Source: JAAHGY01 sp051439365
GTDB taxonomy: Bacteria > Cyanobacteriota > Cyanobacteriia > CAKZMO01
Direction of reading: 5' to 3'
DNA: 14,022 nt
Assembly (NCBI GenBank): GCA_051439365.1
Contig: JBFRWC010000132.1
Location: forward strand, 1 to 14,022
Position numbers and translations under genes: made by a program. The notes under the pieces are model-generated. The model had not been told where the DNA came from. It made no database searches and saw nothing but the letters and a program-made list of their open reading frames with translations. This document shows, piece by piece, positions 1 through 8,392 of the stretch. Position 1 is the first letter of the stretch. The number at the start of each line of letters is the position of its first letter.

Positions 1-185
1 CTGCATGCGTGCCCAAATGGGCCACAACCCGTCGATGCAGCAGTTAGCGCACTGATTGTCCACTGCGGGTTGAGATCTATCTCTATGGTTTCAGTGTCGG
101 CATTAACCAATTGTTCAAGCTCCTCGATGGCCCGTATCCCGAAGGCTTGAACCCAGTTCCATAGACTACTATCGCTCACCACCAT
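1..185 (-). CDS. Hypothetical protein, N-terminal part (runs off window)
   Basis: An open frame of about 61 codons runs from an ATG at 185 to the window edge with no stop. The frame is closed by a TGA four codons before that ATG, so the start is well bounded, and GGAG four bases before the ATG is a usable ribosome binding site. The peptide begins MVVSDSSLWNWVQAFGIRAI, continues with an acidic helical stretch, and reaches a Cys/Gly-containing segment near the edge. It follows the stop of the large AAA-WD40 gene by 53 bp on the same strand, so the two are probably cotranscribed. I do not recognise the family. The codon pattern and spacing suggest a real gene, but a short chance frame cannot be excluded. 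Confidence 0.5.
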   Translation of the reverse strand, partial: MVVSDSSLWNWVQAFGIRAIEELEQLVNADTETIEIDLNPQWTISALTAASTGCGPFGHAC

Positions 186-238
186 CCCACTCCATGGTCA
201 CACATTGCCCAACCAGCCAAACAGAGGATCAACGTGAT

Positions 239-3200
239 TTATTGCGCATCGCAAAATGTTTCAACCGTACTTTCTTGTGGATGAGTCTTGAGGTAGTCCT
301 GAAGCCAGTTGCAACCCAAGGCAGTGAGGGTATCAAGGTCTAAGCTCATGGACCATCGCTTTACTGTCCCGTCTCGGCTGCTGGAAACTAGCATTGCACC
401 GGATGGGCTAAAGCTAACATCTTCTACTCGATCAAGATGTCCCTGAAGGGTGATGGGGTGACATTTGGTTTCTCCTCGATTCGCGTCTCTGAAGCCATGC
501 GCTTGACAAACGTCGATGGGCCAAACTTTTACCGTACGATCGAAGCTTGCAGAGGCCAGCAACCTGCCATCCCGGCTAAAATCGAGGCCGCGAATCCAAC
601 TCCCATGCCCATTTAAAGTTCCCAGTAGATCCCCACTTTCGGGACTCCACAAGCGAACGCTGGCATCCCCGCCTCCAGAAGCAATGAGTTGACCATCTGG
701 GCTGAAGCGTACCGCTGCTAAGTAACTGGTGTGGCCCCGCAGCGTTTTCCAGAGTTGACGATTGTTGACATCCCAGAGACACACCGTGCGGTCATTCCCA
801 ACAGAAGCCAATAGCCGACCGTCGGGGCTAAAATCAACGTCTTTGACATCACCTCTGTGGTTTCTGAAGGTTTGCAGCACTTGAAATCCCGTCCTATCGT
901 TGGCCTGCCAGAGCTTCACAGTATTATCGTCACTGGCAGAGGCTAACAGAGTGCCATCAGGACTAAACTTCACAGCCCGGACGGCCCCGCCATGCCCCAG
1001 TAGCGTCTGGATTAAGTGACCAGTAGCAGTGTCCCAAATGTGAATGGTGTCCTGTCGTTTCCCTGCTGCGGTAAACTCCACCCCTGCTGCACCTAAGCGA
1101 TCGCCCTCTGGACTGAAGCTGATCCGCTGTACGCCTTGATGATGACCAGGTAAGGTGTGCAGTAAAGTTTGATCCCTAGAACGCCAGATCTTGATAGTAC
1201 CATCACCCCCTACGGAGGCAAATCTCTCCCCATTAGGGCTAAACGTCGTGCTGTGTACCCTTAATCCTGAATGGGCGGTCAAGGTACTAGGTAGCATTCC
1301 GTCTGTGTGCCATAATCTCACGGTTTGGTCGCTGCCAGCCGAAGCAAGGGTTGTACCATCTGGGCTAACTGCTACGCTCCAAACACGGCCCACATGCCCG
1401 GTCATTTCTTGTGGATCGCGACTAGGCTGAGCTAGATTCCAGAGTTTGATTGTTCCATCTTCGCTGGCAGAAGCGAGGGTACCCACAGGTATCTGAGGAG
1501 TATCATGGGTAGAGATTTCGGCAAGTGTGATCGATTCAGGCAGAAAAACGACCCGCCAGACAACACCCTGATGCCCAGTCAGTGTCTCAGCTTTGCCTGT
1601 TTCTAAGTTCCAAAGCAGGATATTGCGGTCGGCTCCGGCTGAGGCCAGAAATTTACCATCAGGGCTGAAGCTGGCACTTCTGACGATGTTTCGATGGCCT
1701 CGGAGTGTCATCATCAAGCAGTCGTCTTCCAAGTGTTGGAAACATCGATCCTCGACGCGCCAGAGCTTGATTGTTCCATCTTGACTGGTGGAGGCTAGCA
1801 GATTGCCGTCAGGGCTAAAGGTGACGTAGGTGGCCCAGCGACGAGGGTGAGCAGAAATCGTGCCGATTAAAGCGCCATCATTAACGTCCCAAAGACGAAT
1901 GTTACCTGCCGATCCCACAGAAGCCAAACGGGTGCCATCGGGACTGAACTCAATGCCTCTAACGTGAGTTGAATGGGCCTCAATGGTTCGTAGATGTCCT
2001 GATTCCACGCTCCAGAGTTTAATCGTGCCATCGTCACTGGCAGAGGCGAAAGTGGTGCTGTCAGGGCTAAAGCGCACCAGCCACAGGTTATCACTGTGGC
2101 CCTCAAACGTCTTCAGAAGGGTGCCATCAGGCTGCCAGAGGCGAATGGTTCTGTCCTCTCCGGCGGAGGCGAGCAGTTGGCCATCTGGACTGTAGGTGAT
2201 ATCCCGAACCCGTCCCCTGTGTCCGATGAGCCGATTGGATTCATGCACCTGCTTCACGGCTTGCTCCAAAGCTGCCTGTATTTGCTGATAAGTTTCTGAG
2301 TGTGGAGTTGGTGCAGGAATTAATGTTTGCAAACGATGAACAGTCTTCAACGCAGCTAACAACCCCTGAAGCGGATCGCTGGCGAGAAGCTGTCTAGCGT
2401 TGAGACTGTCAATGACGATCTCGGCCTCATCGCGATCGCGTTGGGTTTGGGTAAGTGATTGCTGAGCCGTGGCTAAACGCTGACTCACCTGGCCCAAGGT
2501 AAACTGTTCATCCTCCAGAGTCTGTTGGGTTTGGGCAACCTGCTCTTGGGCTTGGGCCAGTTCTGCCTGGGCTTCCGATCGCCCCCTTTCGGTGACCGTT
2601 AATCTTTGCCGAGCTCTCTCTAGATCCTGCTGAGTCTCTTGGAGATCCGATTCCGTGGTAGTCAAGTCTTGCTGGGCTAGGTCCAACCGTTGCTGGGAGA
2701 CATCCAGTTGGCGTTGTGATGTGTTGAGTTGTTGCTCAGTCTGGTTGAGCTGCCGTTGGGCGATCGCTAACCTGGATTGCAAACCCAGCCAAAAAACAGT
2801 TCCCGTCCCCACCAAGGCCACCATCAACCCCAACCCCACGCTCACTCCCCAGCGAATTCGCTGCCGAGCTTGCCGATTCGCTTGAGTCAACACCGCCTTC
2901 GCCTGCTGCTCTGCCTCTAGCTCTTTTTGGACCAATCGCTTATCGTAGCTCTGGCTGGCCGACAGGAAGTCCTCATCTTCTAGGCTCAGCCGCTTTCCCA
3001 CCTTCCAGGCGAGTGCTACCTGCATCGACTTCCCCTGCAAGAGCCGCGACTCATCCTGCCGCCCGGATTGCAACCACATGGTAATCGCTTCCCGATAGGG
3101 ACGGATGCCCTGTAGCCCTTTGTCCACCCAATTCAAATCAAAGACACTTTGGTAAATGAGGTTTGCCACCTGAAGCTGGCCTTCCCGGTTCACCACTAGG

Positions 3201-4189
3201 CCCGACAACCTCAGTTCAGCTTGTTCCGGGCTGTTATCCACAGCAATTCCACCCCGTTGCCATACCTGCTGATACAGCCCTAGCAAAGCGCCGAGCCGCT
3301 CCTCACTACGGCAAAGGCGATCGTGGATCGTCCGTAGATGCTCCGGTTCATCCTGGCTTTCCCAGTTATCGATCACGCGATCGCGCACAATTTGGGCAAC
3401 TGGTATCTGTGGCTCGGCTTGAGCGACGAGCTGACACACCTTTTGGGTTAAAAACGGTTGGCCACCCGTCCATGCCAGAATGTCTCGTAGAGCTGTTTGG
3501 GGATGGCTCACCCGATTCACAAGTCCTACGGCTAAGGGTTGGGCTTCTCCTATAGTGAACCCGTGTAGGGTAATCCCATGGCCAATGTTGAAAGGGGCTT
3601 GAGTTTTATCGGTCACGAGGTCGGATGGTGTAGCCACCCCCAACAGGGCAACGGTGAGGCGGCCATATCTTGGATCATCAGTGCGGTGATTGTAACAGTG
3701 ACGCACTAGGCCAAAGAAGTCGTCAGGGGAGAACCCTTGGCTGAGCAGGGCATCGATTTCATCAATAAACACAACAATTGGGCGTGCCACCTCCACTAGT
3801 AGCACTTCATCAATCAATGTCCGTAGGCACTGGACTGGAGAGAGTAAACCTTGGTGCGATCGCCACCACTGCCGCCAGTTAAGGCTCAATCCTGCCTGAT
3901 TAACCAGCTCTTTAATCAGGCCAGCATACCATTTCTCTGGTGTTATATTTTGTTTACCAATACCCTGCAAGTCAATATAGATGCAAGTTACCCCGTCTTG
4001 TTGTAGCCGTTGCATGGTGCGGACCCGCAGGCTGGATTTGCCCATTTGCCGTGAGTTGAGAACATAACAGTACTGTCCTGCGGTGAGAGCAGTGTAAAAG
4101 TCGATGTCAGATTGTCGCTCTATGTAGCTCATCGCCTGGGACGGCAGACTGCCTCCCACCTGATAGAACTGACGTGATACTGCCTCCAT
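239..4189 (-). CDS. AAA-like NTPase / coiled coil / WD40-repeat protein
   Basis: A 1316-residue multidomain protein. Residues about 8-355 form an AAA-like (AAA_35-type) ATPase domain, with a Walker A-like loop NSRQMGKSSL (45-54), a Walker B-like strand PIVVFIDEIDAL (137-148) and the family's TGGQPFLTQ motif (241-249). A hydrophobic segment at about 446-470 is probably a single membrane span, preceded by basic residues. A Gln-rich coiled coil fills about 472-595. About 14 WD40 repeats follow (655-1290), typically FSPDG...LASAS.D.TIKLW, enough for two seven-bladed propellers. The C-terminal tail contains CNWLQDYLKTHP, usual for cyanobacterial WD40 proteins. The layout suggests nucleotide-regulated, membrane-tethered signal sensing or scaffolding, but the substrate is unknown. 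AGGGA about five bases before the ATG supports this start. It lies upstream of the small gene at 1-185 in the same direction. Confidence 0.93.
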   Translation of the reverse strand: MEAVSRQFYQVGGSLPSQAMSYIERQSDIDFYTALTAGQYCYVLNSRQMGKSSLRVRTMQRLQQDGVTCIYIDLQGIGKQNITPEKWYAGLIKELVNQAGLSLNWRQWWRSHQGLLSPVQCLRTLIDEVLLVEVARPIVVFIDEIDALLSQGFSPDDFFGLVRHCYNHRTDDPRYGRLTVALLGVATPSDLVTDKTQAPFNIGHGITLHGFTIGEAQPLAVGLVNRVSHPQTALRDILAWTGGQPFLTQKVCQLVAQAEPQIPVAQIVRDRVIDNWESQDEPEHLRTIHDRLCRSEERLGALLGLYQQVWQRGGIAVDNSPEQAELRLSGLVVNREGQLQVANLIYQSVFDLNWVDKGLQGIRPYREAITMWLQSGRQDESRLLQGKSMQVALAWKVGKRLSLEDEDFLSASQSYDKRLVQKELEAEQQAKAVLTQANRQARQRIRWGVSVGLGLMVALVGTGTVFWLGLQSRLAIAQRQLNQTEQQLNTSQRQLDVSQQRLDLAQQDLTTTESDLQETQQDLERARQRLTVTERGRSEAQAELAQAQEQVAQTQQTLEDEQFTLGQVSQRLATAQQSLTQTQRDRDEAEIVIDSLNARQLLASDPLQGLLAALKTVHRLQTLIPAPTPHSETYQQIQAALEQAVKQVHESNRLIGHRGRVRDITYSPDGQLLASAGEDRTIRLWQPDGTLLKTFEGHSDNLWLVRFSPDSTTFASASDDGTIKLWSVESGHLRTIEAHSTHVRGIEFSPDGTRLASVGSAGNIRLWDVNDGALIGTISAHPRRWATYVTFSPDGNLLASTSQDGTIKLWRVEDRCFQHLEDDCLMMTLRGHRNIVRSASFSPDGKFLASAGADRNILLWNLETGKAETLTGHQGVVWRVVFLPESITLAEISTHDTPQIPVGTLASASEDGTIKLWNLAQPSRDPQEMTGHVGRVWSVAVSPDGTTLASAGSDQTVRLWHTDGMLPSTLTAHSGLRVHSTTFSPNGERFASVGGDGTIKIWRSRDQTLLHTLPGHHQGVQRISFSPEGDRLGAAGVEFTAAGKRQDTIHIWDTATGHLIQTLLGHGGAVRAVKFSPDGTLLASASDDNTVKLWQANDRTGFQVLQTFRNHRGDVKDVDFSPDGRLLASVGNDRTVCLWDVNNRQLWKTLRGHTSYLAAVRFSPDGQLIASGGGDASVRLWSPESGDLLGTLNGHGSWIRGLDFSRDGRLLASASFDRTVKVWPIDVCQAHGFRDANRGETKCHPITLQGHLDRVEDVSFSPSGAMLVSSSRDGTVKRWSMSLDLDTLTALGCNWLQDYLKTHPQESTVETFCDAQ

Positions 4190-4253
4190 CGCTTCCCTAA
4201 CTTTTGCTCAAGTCACAAAATGTCGCCACATTGATCAGCCATAGCCATTGAAT

Positions 4254-4293
4254 CTACGTACGTAGCTGAACCTCGCCTCTGGCCGGGTTCAGC
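4254..4293. repeat. 12-bp palindrome and 8-bp-stem hairpin in spacer
   Basis: CTACGTACGTAG (4254-4265) is a perfect 12-bp palindrome. It abuts an inverted repeat GCTGAACC (4265-4272) / GGTTCAGC (4286-4293) with a 13-nt loop. Both lie 65-105 bp upstream of the AAA-WD40 start, so on the minus strand they could be an operator or a leader hairpin. No T-run follows on the minus strand, so a simple intrinsic terminator for the RTX gene is not supported. Confidence 0.5.
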
Positions 4294-4364
4294 CACCAAA
4301 ACACGCAAACTACAACAGTTTTAGCTTACCTCCTATATTGATAGTAACTCCATCACTACGGGAA

Positions 4365-4396
4365 GAGGTTCGATTCCCAGCAGGAAAACGAACCTC
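4365..4396. repeat. Interrupted inverted repeat (hairpin) downstream of RTX gene
   Basis: GAGGTTCG (4365-4372) pairs perfectly with CGAACCTC (4389-4396), and inside it TTCC (4374-4377) pairs with GGAA (4383-4386), giving a long two-part stem. It starts 65 bp after the RTX stop on the minus strand. It may help end that transcript or protect its 3' end, but no T-run follows. The plus strand resembles a tRNA T-arm (GGTTCGATTCC), but no tRNA body is present. The rest of the 4190-4460 spacer holds no gene that I can see. Confidence 0.5.
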
Positions 4397-4460
4397 CAAC
4401 ACAATTCTCCGGAGTTTTTAAGTTTTCGTTCCTTCGCTCAGCAATGTAGCCATCTTGAGT

Positions 4461-5828
4461 CTAGCCATTGAAGACAAAGTCGTTTGCCGTGAGCGAAGCA
4501 ACACCATTCATTGTGATGCGGCCCAGTCCACCACTGCTGCCAGACGGTTGGTCTGGGGTACTATAGGCATTGGCATTTAAGTTGATCACCAAGCCGTCAT
4601 TCAAGCCCAAAACCTGGACATGAGCGTCAGCATTATCAACAAACCCATCCCCATTCGTATCTAGAGCCTCAAAATCGGCATCCACTTCGCCGGGGAACGT
4701 GGGGCCAGGAACCTGGCGCAGCAGTCTAAAATCGAATTGAATCCGGTCCTCACCGTCCTCAAATCGCTCGATTGTATCCTCGCCAAATCCGCCCGGTTCA
4801 TATGCAAAAACGTAGTAGTCCCGCTGCCCGTCTAACAGACCACTACGACCAATGGAGCCAACGAGACTATCGTCACCACCACCTACTAGGATATCGTTAC
4901 CGCGTCCACCGATAAGGATATCCTCACCGCTGCCTCCCACTAAGAGGTCATCGCTGCGACCACCGTCTAACTCGTCATCGCCTTGAGAGCCGTACAGCTC
5001 ATCGTTGCCCCCCTCACCAAAGATAGTGTCATGGCCGCGATCGCCAAACAAAACATCCTGGTCGCTGCCACCATAGATGTCATCATGACCGCGATCGCCA
5101 TCAATGGCATCATCCCCAAAACCACCAAAGATGATGTCGCTGCCACGCCCACCTCGGATGGTGTCATTACCGTGGTCGCCGCTAATGGTGTCTTGATCTA
5201 AGCCACCATCAATCCAGTCATCACCAACGTCACCGTTGATAACGTCGAGACCCGATCCACCTGCAATCACATCGTTGCCAGCACCGCCATCAATGGTATC
5301 GTCGCCTGAAACACCGCTGATATTGTCGTGGCCGTCTTCGCCCTCGATGGTGTCGTTACCTCCATCGCCGATCAGCTCATCATCGCCAAAGCCACCAAAG
5401 ATGTCATCGTCCCCTGAACCACCGGAGATGCGATCGTTACCACTCTCACCGTACAGCTCATCATTACCCTGCTCACCGAAAATACGATCATTACCGTTCC
5501 CCCCCCAAATGCGATCGTTGAAGGTCAAGATTTGAAAACTGTCGAAAAGGAGAGTAGAAGTAAACCCGATGGTCGTTTCTAGACCAGATCGCGCCGCGCT
5601 AGCCAATTGGAAGAATCCAGGATCGATGGCAAAGCTGCTGCCACTGGCATCTCCCCACAATGCATCATCGTCGTTCCCTCCATAAATACTATCGCTTCCA
5701 GAACCACCGTATATCAGATCGTCTCCGTCCAATCCCTGGAGTATATCGTTGCCACCAAGCCCCCTTATCGTGTCATTTAAGAGGGTACCTAACAAAAAAT
5801 TATTGTTCTCGTCTCCCACAATTGCCAT
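4461..5828 (-). CDS. RTX-type calcium-binding protein (hemolysin-type repeats)
   Basis: A 455-residue acidic, Gly/Asp-rich protein built of hemolysin-type nonapeptide repeats (GGxGxDxUx), for example GGNGNDRIFGEQGNDELYGE at about 109-128. The first short block (about 5-55) is separated from the main array (about 105-318) by a non-repeat insert rich in hydrophobic residues (about 61-104). These repeats form calcium-binding parallel beta-rolls in secreted proteins. A non-repetitive C-terminal region follows (about 330-455), containing a canonical EF-hand-like loop DTNGDGFVDNAD at 390-401. There is no N-terminal signal peptide, as expected for type I secretion with a C-terminal signal, but no ABC exporter or membrane-fusion gene lies in the window. 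No catalytic domain is seen, so the role is likely structural or cell-surface. AGGAG seven bases before the ATG supports the start. Confidence 0.93.
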   Translation of the reverse strand: MAIVGDENNNFLLGTLLNDTIRGLGGNDILQGLDGDDLIYGGSGSDSIYGGNDDDALWGDASGSSFAIDPGFFQLASAARSGLETTIGFTSTLLFDSFQILTFNDRIWGGNGNDRIFGEQGNDELYGESGNDRISGGSGDDDIFGGFGDDELIGDGGNDTIEGEDGHDNISGVSGDDTIDGGAGNDVIAGGSGLDVINGDVGDDWIDGGLDQDTISGDHGNDTIRGGRGSDIIFGGFGDDAIDGDRGHDDIYGGSDQDVLFGDRGHDTIFGEGGNDELYGSQGDDELDGGRSDDLLVGGSGEDILIGGRGNDILVGGGDDSLVGSIGRSGLLDGQRDYYVFAYEPGGFGEDTIERFEDGEDRIQFDFRLLRQVPGPTFPGEVDADFEALDTNGDGFVDNADAHVQVLGLNDGLVINLNANAYSTPDQPSGSSGGLGRITMNGVASLTANDFVFNG

Positions 5829-5882
5829 AATTTTCTCCTAATTTTCTGGCTAAATTTACAATTGAATTCATCAGGTAATGCA

Positions 5883-5928
5883 CACTTTTAGTGTTGATTG
5901 ATGCATGCTAAAGTCATACATCAATCAA
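5883..5928. repeat. Two adjacent stem-loops in RTX upstream region
   Basis: CACT-TTT-AGTG (5883-5893) directly abuts a perfect 10-bp inverted repeat, TTGATTGATG (5894-5903) and CATCAATCAA (5919-5928), with a 15-nt loop that contains GCATGC. They lie 55-100 bp upstream of the RTX start on the minus strand, in an AT-rich spacer (5829-6129) with no gene. They could be an operator or a 5' leader structure for the RTX gene, or the end of the transcript from the 122-residue gene. A weaker 7-bp pair, CATCAAG (5935-5941) / CTTGATG (5982-5988), lies further upstream. Confidence 0.5.
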
Positions 5929-6129
5929 TATTTTCATCAAGCAAATCTTGTATTCGCTTAACACTAACCATATTCCTTTAACTTGATGAAGGCGACAATC
6001 AGATTAAATCGGGTAAATCTGATCGTTCTAGTTCATAAGCAATAGGATTAAGTCGGGCAGCAAAACTGACAGAAAAACTGAGTAGCCACCCAACAAGGGA
6101 GCGATCGCCGCTTGCCCCCCTGGTGATTG

Positions 6130-6498
6130 TTATGCTGAATCACGCTCACGCCAGTTGATAACAACATCTCGCACTTCAAAATTGTCACTACCAATTCGTT
6201 CGATCTCAAGTCGATTGGTCCCTGAGTTAAGCACCCCTGGTCTAAAGGTTGTCATCCATGCTAACCATGCTTGAGATGCTCCCGGAGCAGGCTGAAAATC
6301 AAAGGGAATGATTTCACCATTGAGTCTCAGTTGATGGCTTCCGGGTTCTCCCACGCTACGGACCTGCATAATCAGATATCCATCATCAACGATCCGTGCG
6401 CTTCCCGTTTCAACCGGAAAATTGACACTAAACAAGCGATTATTCGAGTCAAAGGTTTGTCGGACAGGAATAACATTAAAATCAGAGCTAACAGCCAT
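6130..6498 (-). CDS. Small beta-rich hypothetical protein
   Basis: A 122-residue protein without signal peptide or membrane segment. Alternating hydrophobic and polar strands run through the whole length, with features such as LIMQVRSVG, HQLRLNGEIIPFDF, SGTNRLEIER and a C-terminal VRDVVINWRER. The pattern suggests a compact beta-sandwich, and the strand/turn layout recalls small DUF7383-like or carbohydrate-binding jelly-roll domains. That is from memory and unverified. AAGGA about nine bases before the ATG supports the start. It lies 301 bp upstream of the RTX gene on the same strand, and both open with MA and lack signal peptides. A shared surface or export role is possible, but the spacing argues against a tight operon. 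Confidence 0.75.
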   Translation of the reverse strand: MAVSSDFNVIPVRQTFDSNNRLFSVNFPVETGSARIVDDGYLIMQVRSVGEPGSHQLRLNGEIIPFDFQPAPGASQAWLAWMTTFRPGVLNSGTNRLEIERIGSDNFEVRDVVINWRERDSA

Positions 6499-7024
6499 AA
6501 TTCAGAGTCCTTTTTGTGATTTTTTTGGGAACTGTCTTCAGCAAACTGAATGACATTTATAAGATGGCAAATTCAGGCCAGTAGTGTAAATAAGGAAAAG
6601 TAGGGTGTCTGGATCAATCGGATCGGAGAAAGTTAGTCGTCACAGTTCAAGTATTTCTAGATCAGAGGCATTTAGGCCATTTCTTGTAAAAAAATTACCA
6701 ACCTACGATACGTTACGCTGGCGCTTTTCTGGTATGCCCTTTGGGCTATACAGCACCCTACAGCGGTATATTTTTCTCGGAAATCACTTTATAACCGCAG
6801 ACACTTTATAGGGCAGAGACATTTTTTTAGGAACGCTTCATATCCTCACAAAATGTTCTAACCAATGTGGCGATCGCCATGATAAACTACAAAGCCAAAC
6901 TAAGTAACATTTATACAATAAGTTAAGATACCAGTTTAGGTACTTTTAACAACACTATTATTGAGTAAATTTGGTCAAAAATTTTGGATAACATCACACC
7001 ACGAGTAACCTGATGATTATGCTC
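6499..7024. other. AT-rich spacer without a convincing gene
   Basis: 526 bp between the 122-residue gene and the HTH-AAA gene. I see a HIP1 site (GGCGATCGCC, near 6869) and a 9-bp direct repeat CACTTTATA at 6785-6793 and 6802-6810. I also see a stretch at about 6700-6770 (ACCAACCTACG ... GCACCCTACA) that recalls decayed dispersed cyanobacterial repeats. A 68-codon plus-strand frame at 6605-6811 has low-complexity composition and no clear ribosome binding site, so it is not annotated as a gene. Confidence 0.5.
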
Positions 7025-8371
7025 CTAGGTCTGACCAACAACACGGCTAAAATAGTCTCGGTACAAGTTACAGCGGGGTAAGACATAGTTCCCCATTTGG
7101 CGCACTAAGCCCATGCTATGCAACTTATAGGTTTGCTTCGGGTCTAGCTCTACGGGATCATCAGTGGTCACGACCTGCTGAACGGCGGGGATTAGATCTG
7201 GGAAACGTCCCAATGTATCTAAATGCCCCCGCAGGTGGTCGCTATAGATCCCTGCCTGGGTAGGAGCCTCCTGCAACAGATTCTCCAAGGTGAAATTGCT
7301 GGTGCAAAGGGTATGAAGAGCGAGTCGGATTAAATAGGGGTGTCCACCGACCATTTGGATCAGGGTTTCGATCTGGCTCGGCTTGAGCGTCAGTTTGTGC
7401 CGTTCTACTAACATTTCGACCTGCTCATGATCAAATTCTGGTAGCTCAATCGGTAAGCCTACATTGAACGGTGACTGATTGATGTCGAGGGGAACATAGA
7501 CCTCAGTAGAGTGGGTAATGATCAGCCGGAGCTGCTGCCAAACAGAGGAGACTTTACCCTTTTCATGCCAGCTACGGAGTAAACCGAGTACGTCTTCAGC
7601 AACTTCAGCGTGGCTGAATAAGCGATCGCAATCATCTATCCCTAAAACGATCGGCTCCCCAATACTGGGTAATAAATACTCTTCAAAATAGGCTGTACAA
7701 TTATCATTACTGCCAAGAATATCAGTGTCCCAGTAGTCATTGAGCTGATTTTTGAGACGGAGTTGTTGGGTAACCTTAGCACAAACCCAACGAAGGAACT
7801 GCTCTGAGTCAATGAAGATAGAGCGATCGCAACTTCTCAAGTCCAAATATACACTGCGATACTCTGCTGCTACCGCTGCTGCGAAGATTCGGGTCATCAA
7901 TGAGGTTTTGCCCATGAGCTGGGGAGCCTTGATCCGAATCAACGCCCCCGGTTCTAGGATTGCCCTGGAGCAAATCGGCTCGATGGGCGATCGCTCCAGG
8001 TACATGGGTGAGTGGAGCGGCACCGTTCCACTTGGGTAAGGTAGACATTCTTGGTCAGTAGAGCTGGTCGTTAAGGGTTTTTGGGGAAGTGATTGACGAC
8101 TCCAGGCCCGATTCAGAGCTTCGCGGAAGTTCTTTTTTGTGACCTTTTCTTGGAGAGCATCCGACAATCGCTTCCACAACCCATTACCAATATCTTGATT
8201 AAGATAGGCTGAGCTATAGCCATAAAGCTCGGCCATCTGATCATAGGTCTTTCCTTGCCAAGCGCCCTCCAGCACTTTTATCTCGATATCACTCAAGTAG
8301 CTGCCCGTGTTAGCAAATACTACACGGTTAGCAGCGGTCTCGGCAGCGGTCCAATCAAAGTCTTGATTCAT
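7025..8371 (-). CDS. vMAP-type HTH + AAA-like ATPase protein
   Basis: A protein of about 448 residues. The first roughly 95 residues match the N-terminal helix-turn-helix of vWA-MoxR-associated proteins: after the DWTAAE start come LSDIEIKVLEGAWQGKTYDQ, a YGYSSAYLNQDIG recognition-like segment, and EKVTKKNFREAL. A poorly conserved linker leads to an AAA-like (AAA_35-type) ATPase with a Walker A-like loop APQLMGKTSL and a Walker B-like strand PIVLGIDDCDRLF. The MVGGHPYLIRLALH motif is typical of the family, and a winged-helix-like C-terminus follows. Such proteins are STAND-like switches; in related systems they act in signalling or conflict modules with vWA and MoxR partners, none of which is seen here. 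The frame can also open at a TTG at 8392, seven codons upstream. I prefer the ATG at 8371 because it fits the family N-terminus, although neither has a strong ribosome binding site. Confidence 0.88.
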   Translation of the reverse strand: MNQDFDWTAAETAANRVVFANTGSYLSDIEIKVLEGAWQGKTYDQMAELYGYSSAYLNQDIGNGLWKRLSDALQEKVTKKNFREALNRAWSRQSLPQKPLTTSSTDQECLPYPSGTVPLHSPMYLERSPIEPICSRAILEPGALIRIKAPQLMGKTSLMTRIFAAAVAAEYRSVYLDLRSCDRSIFIDSEQFLRWVCAKVTQQLRLKNQLNDYWDTDILGSNDNCTAYFEEYLLPSIGEPIVLGIDDCDRLFSHAEVAEDVLGLLRSWHEKGKVSSVWQQLRLIITHSTEVYVPLDINQSPFNVGLPIELPEFDHEQVEMLVERHKLTLKPSQIETLIQMVGGHPYLIRLALHTLCTSNFTLENLLQEAPTQAGIYSDHLRGHLDTLGRFPDLIPAVQQVVTTDDPVELDPKQTYKLHSMGLVRQMGNYVLPRCNLYRDYFSRVVGQT

Positions 8372-8392
8372 AAGGGGGCTATCTGAATACAA

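Noticed and set aside
4205..4232. Remnant of a Tn7-like or CAST transposon end (TGTGGCGACATTTTGTGAC on the minus strand)
   Set aside because: Only one such motif with a partial echo near 6846; no repeated end structure or transposase genes support it.
4361..4390. tRNA gene suggested by a T-arm-like GGTTCGATTCC
   Set aside because: No matching acceptor, D-arm or anticodon stem is found on either side, and the motif is explained by an 8-bp inverted repeat.
4983..5535. Plus-strand and alternate minus-strand open frames inside the RTX gene
   Set aside because: They arise from the periodic Gly/Asp codons of the RTX repeats read in other frames; the products are low-complexity and unsupported.
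6605..6811. 68-codon plus-strand frame in the spacer
   Set aside because: It has no clear ribosome binding site, recognisable motif or operon context, and its composition is like chance translation.
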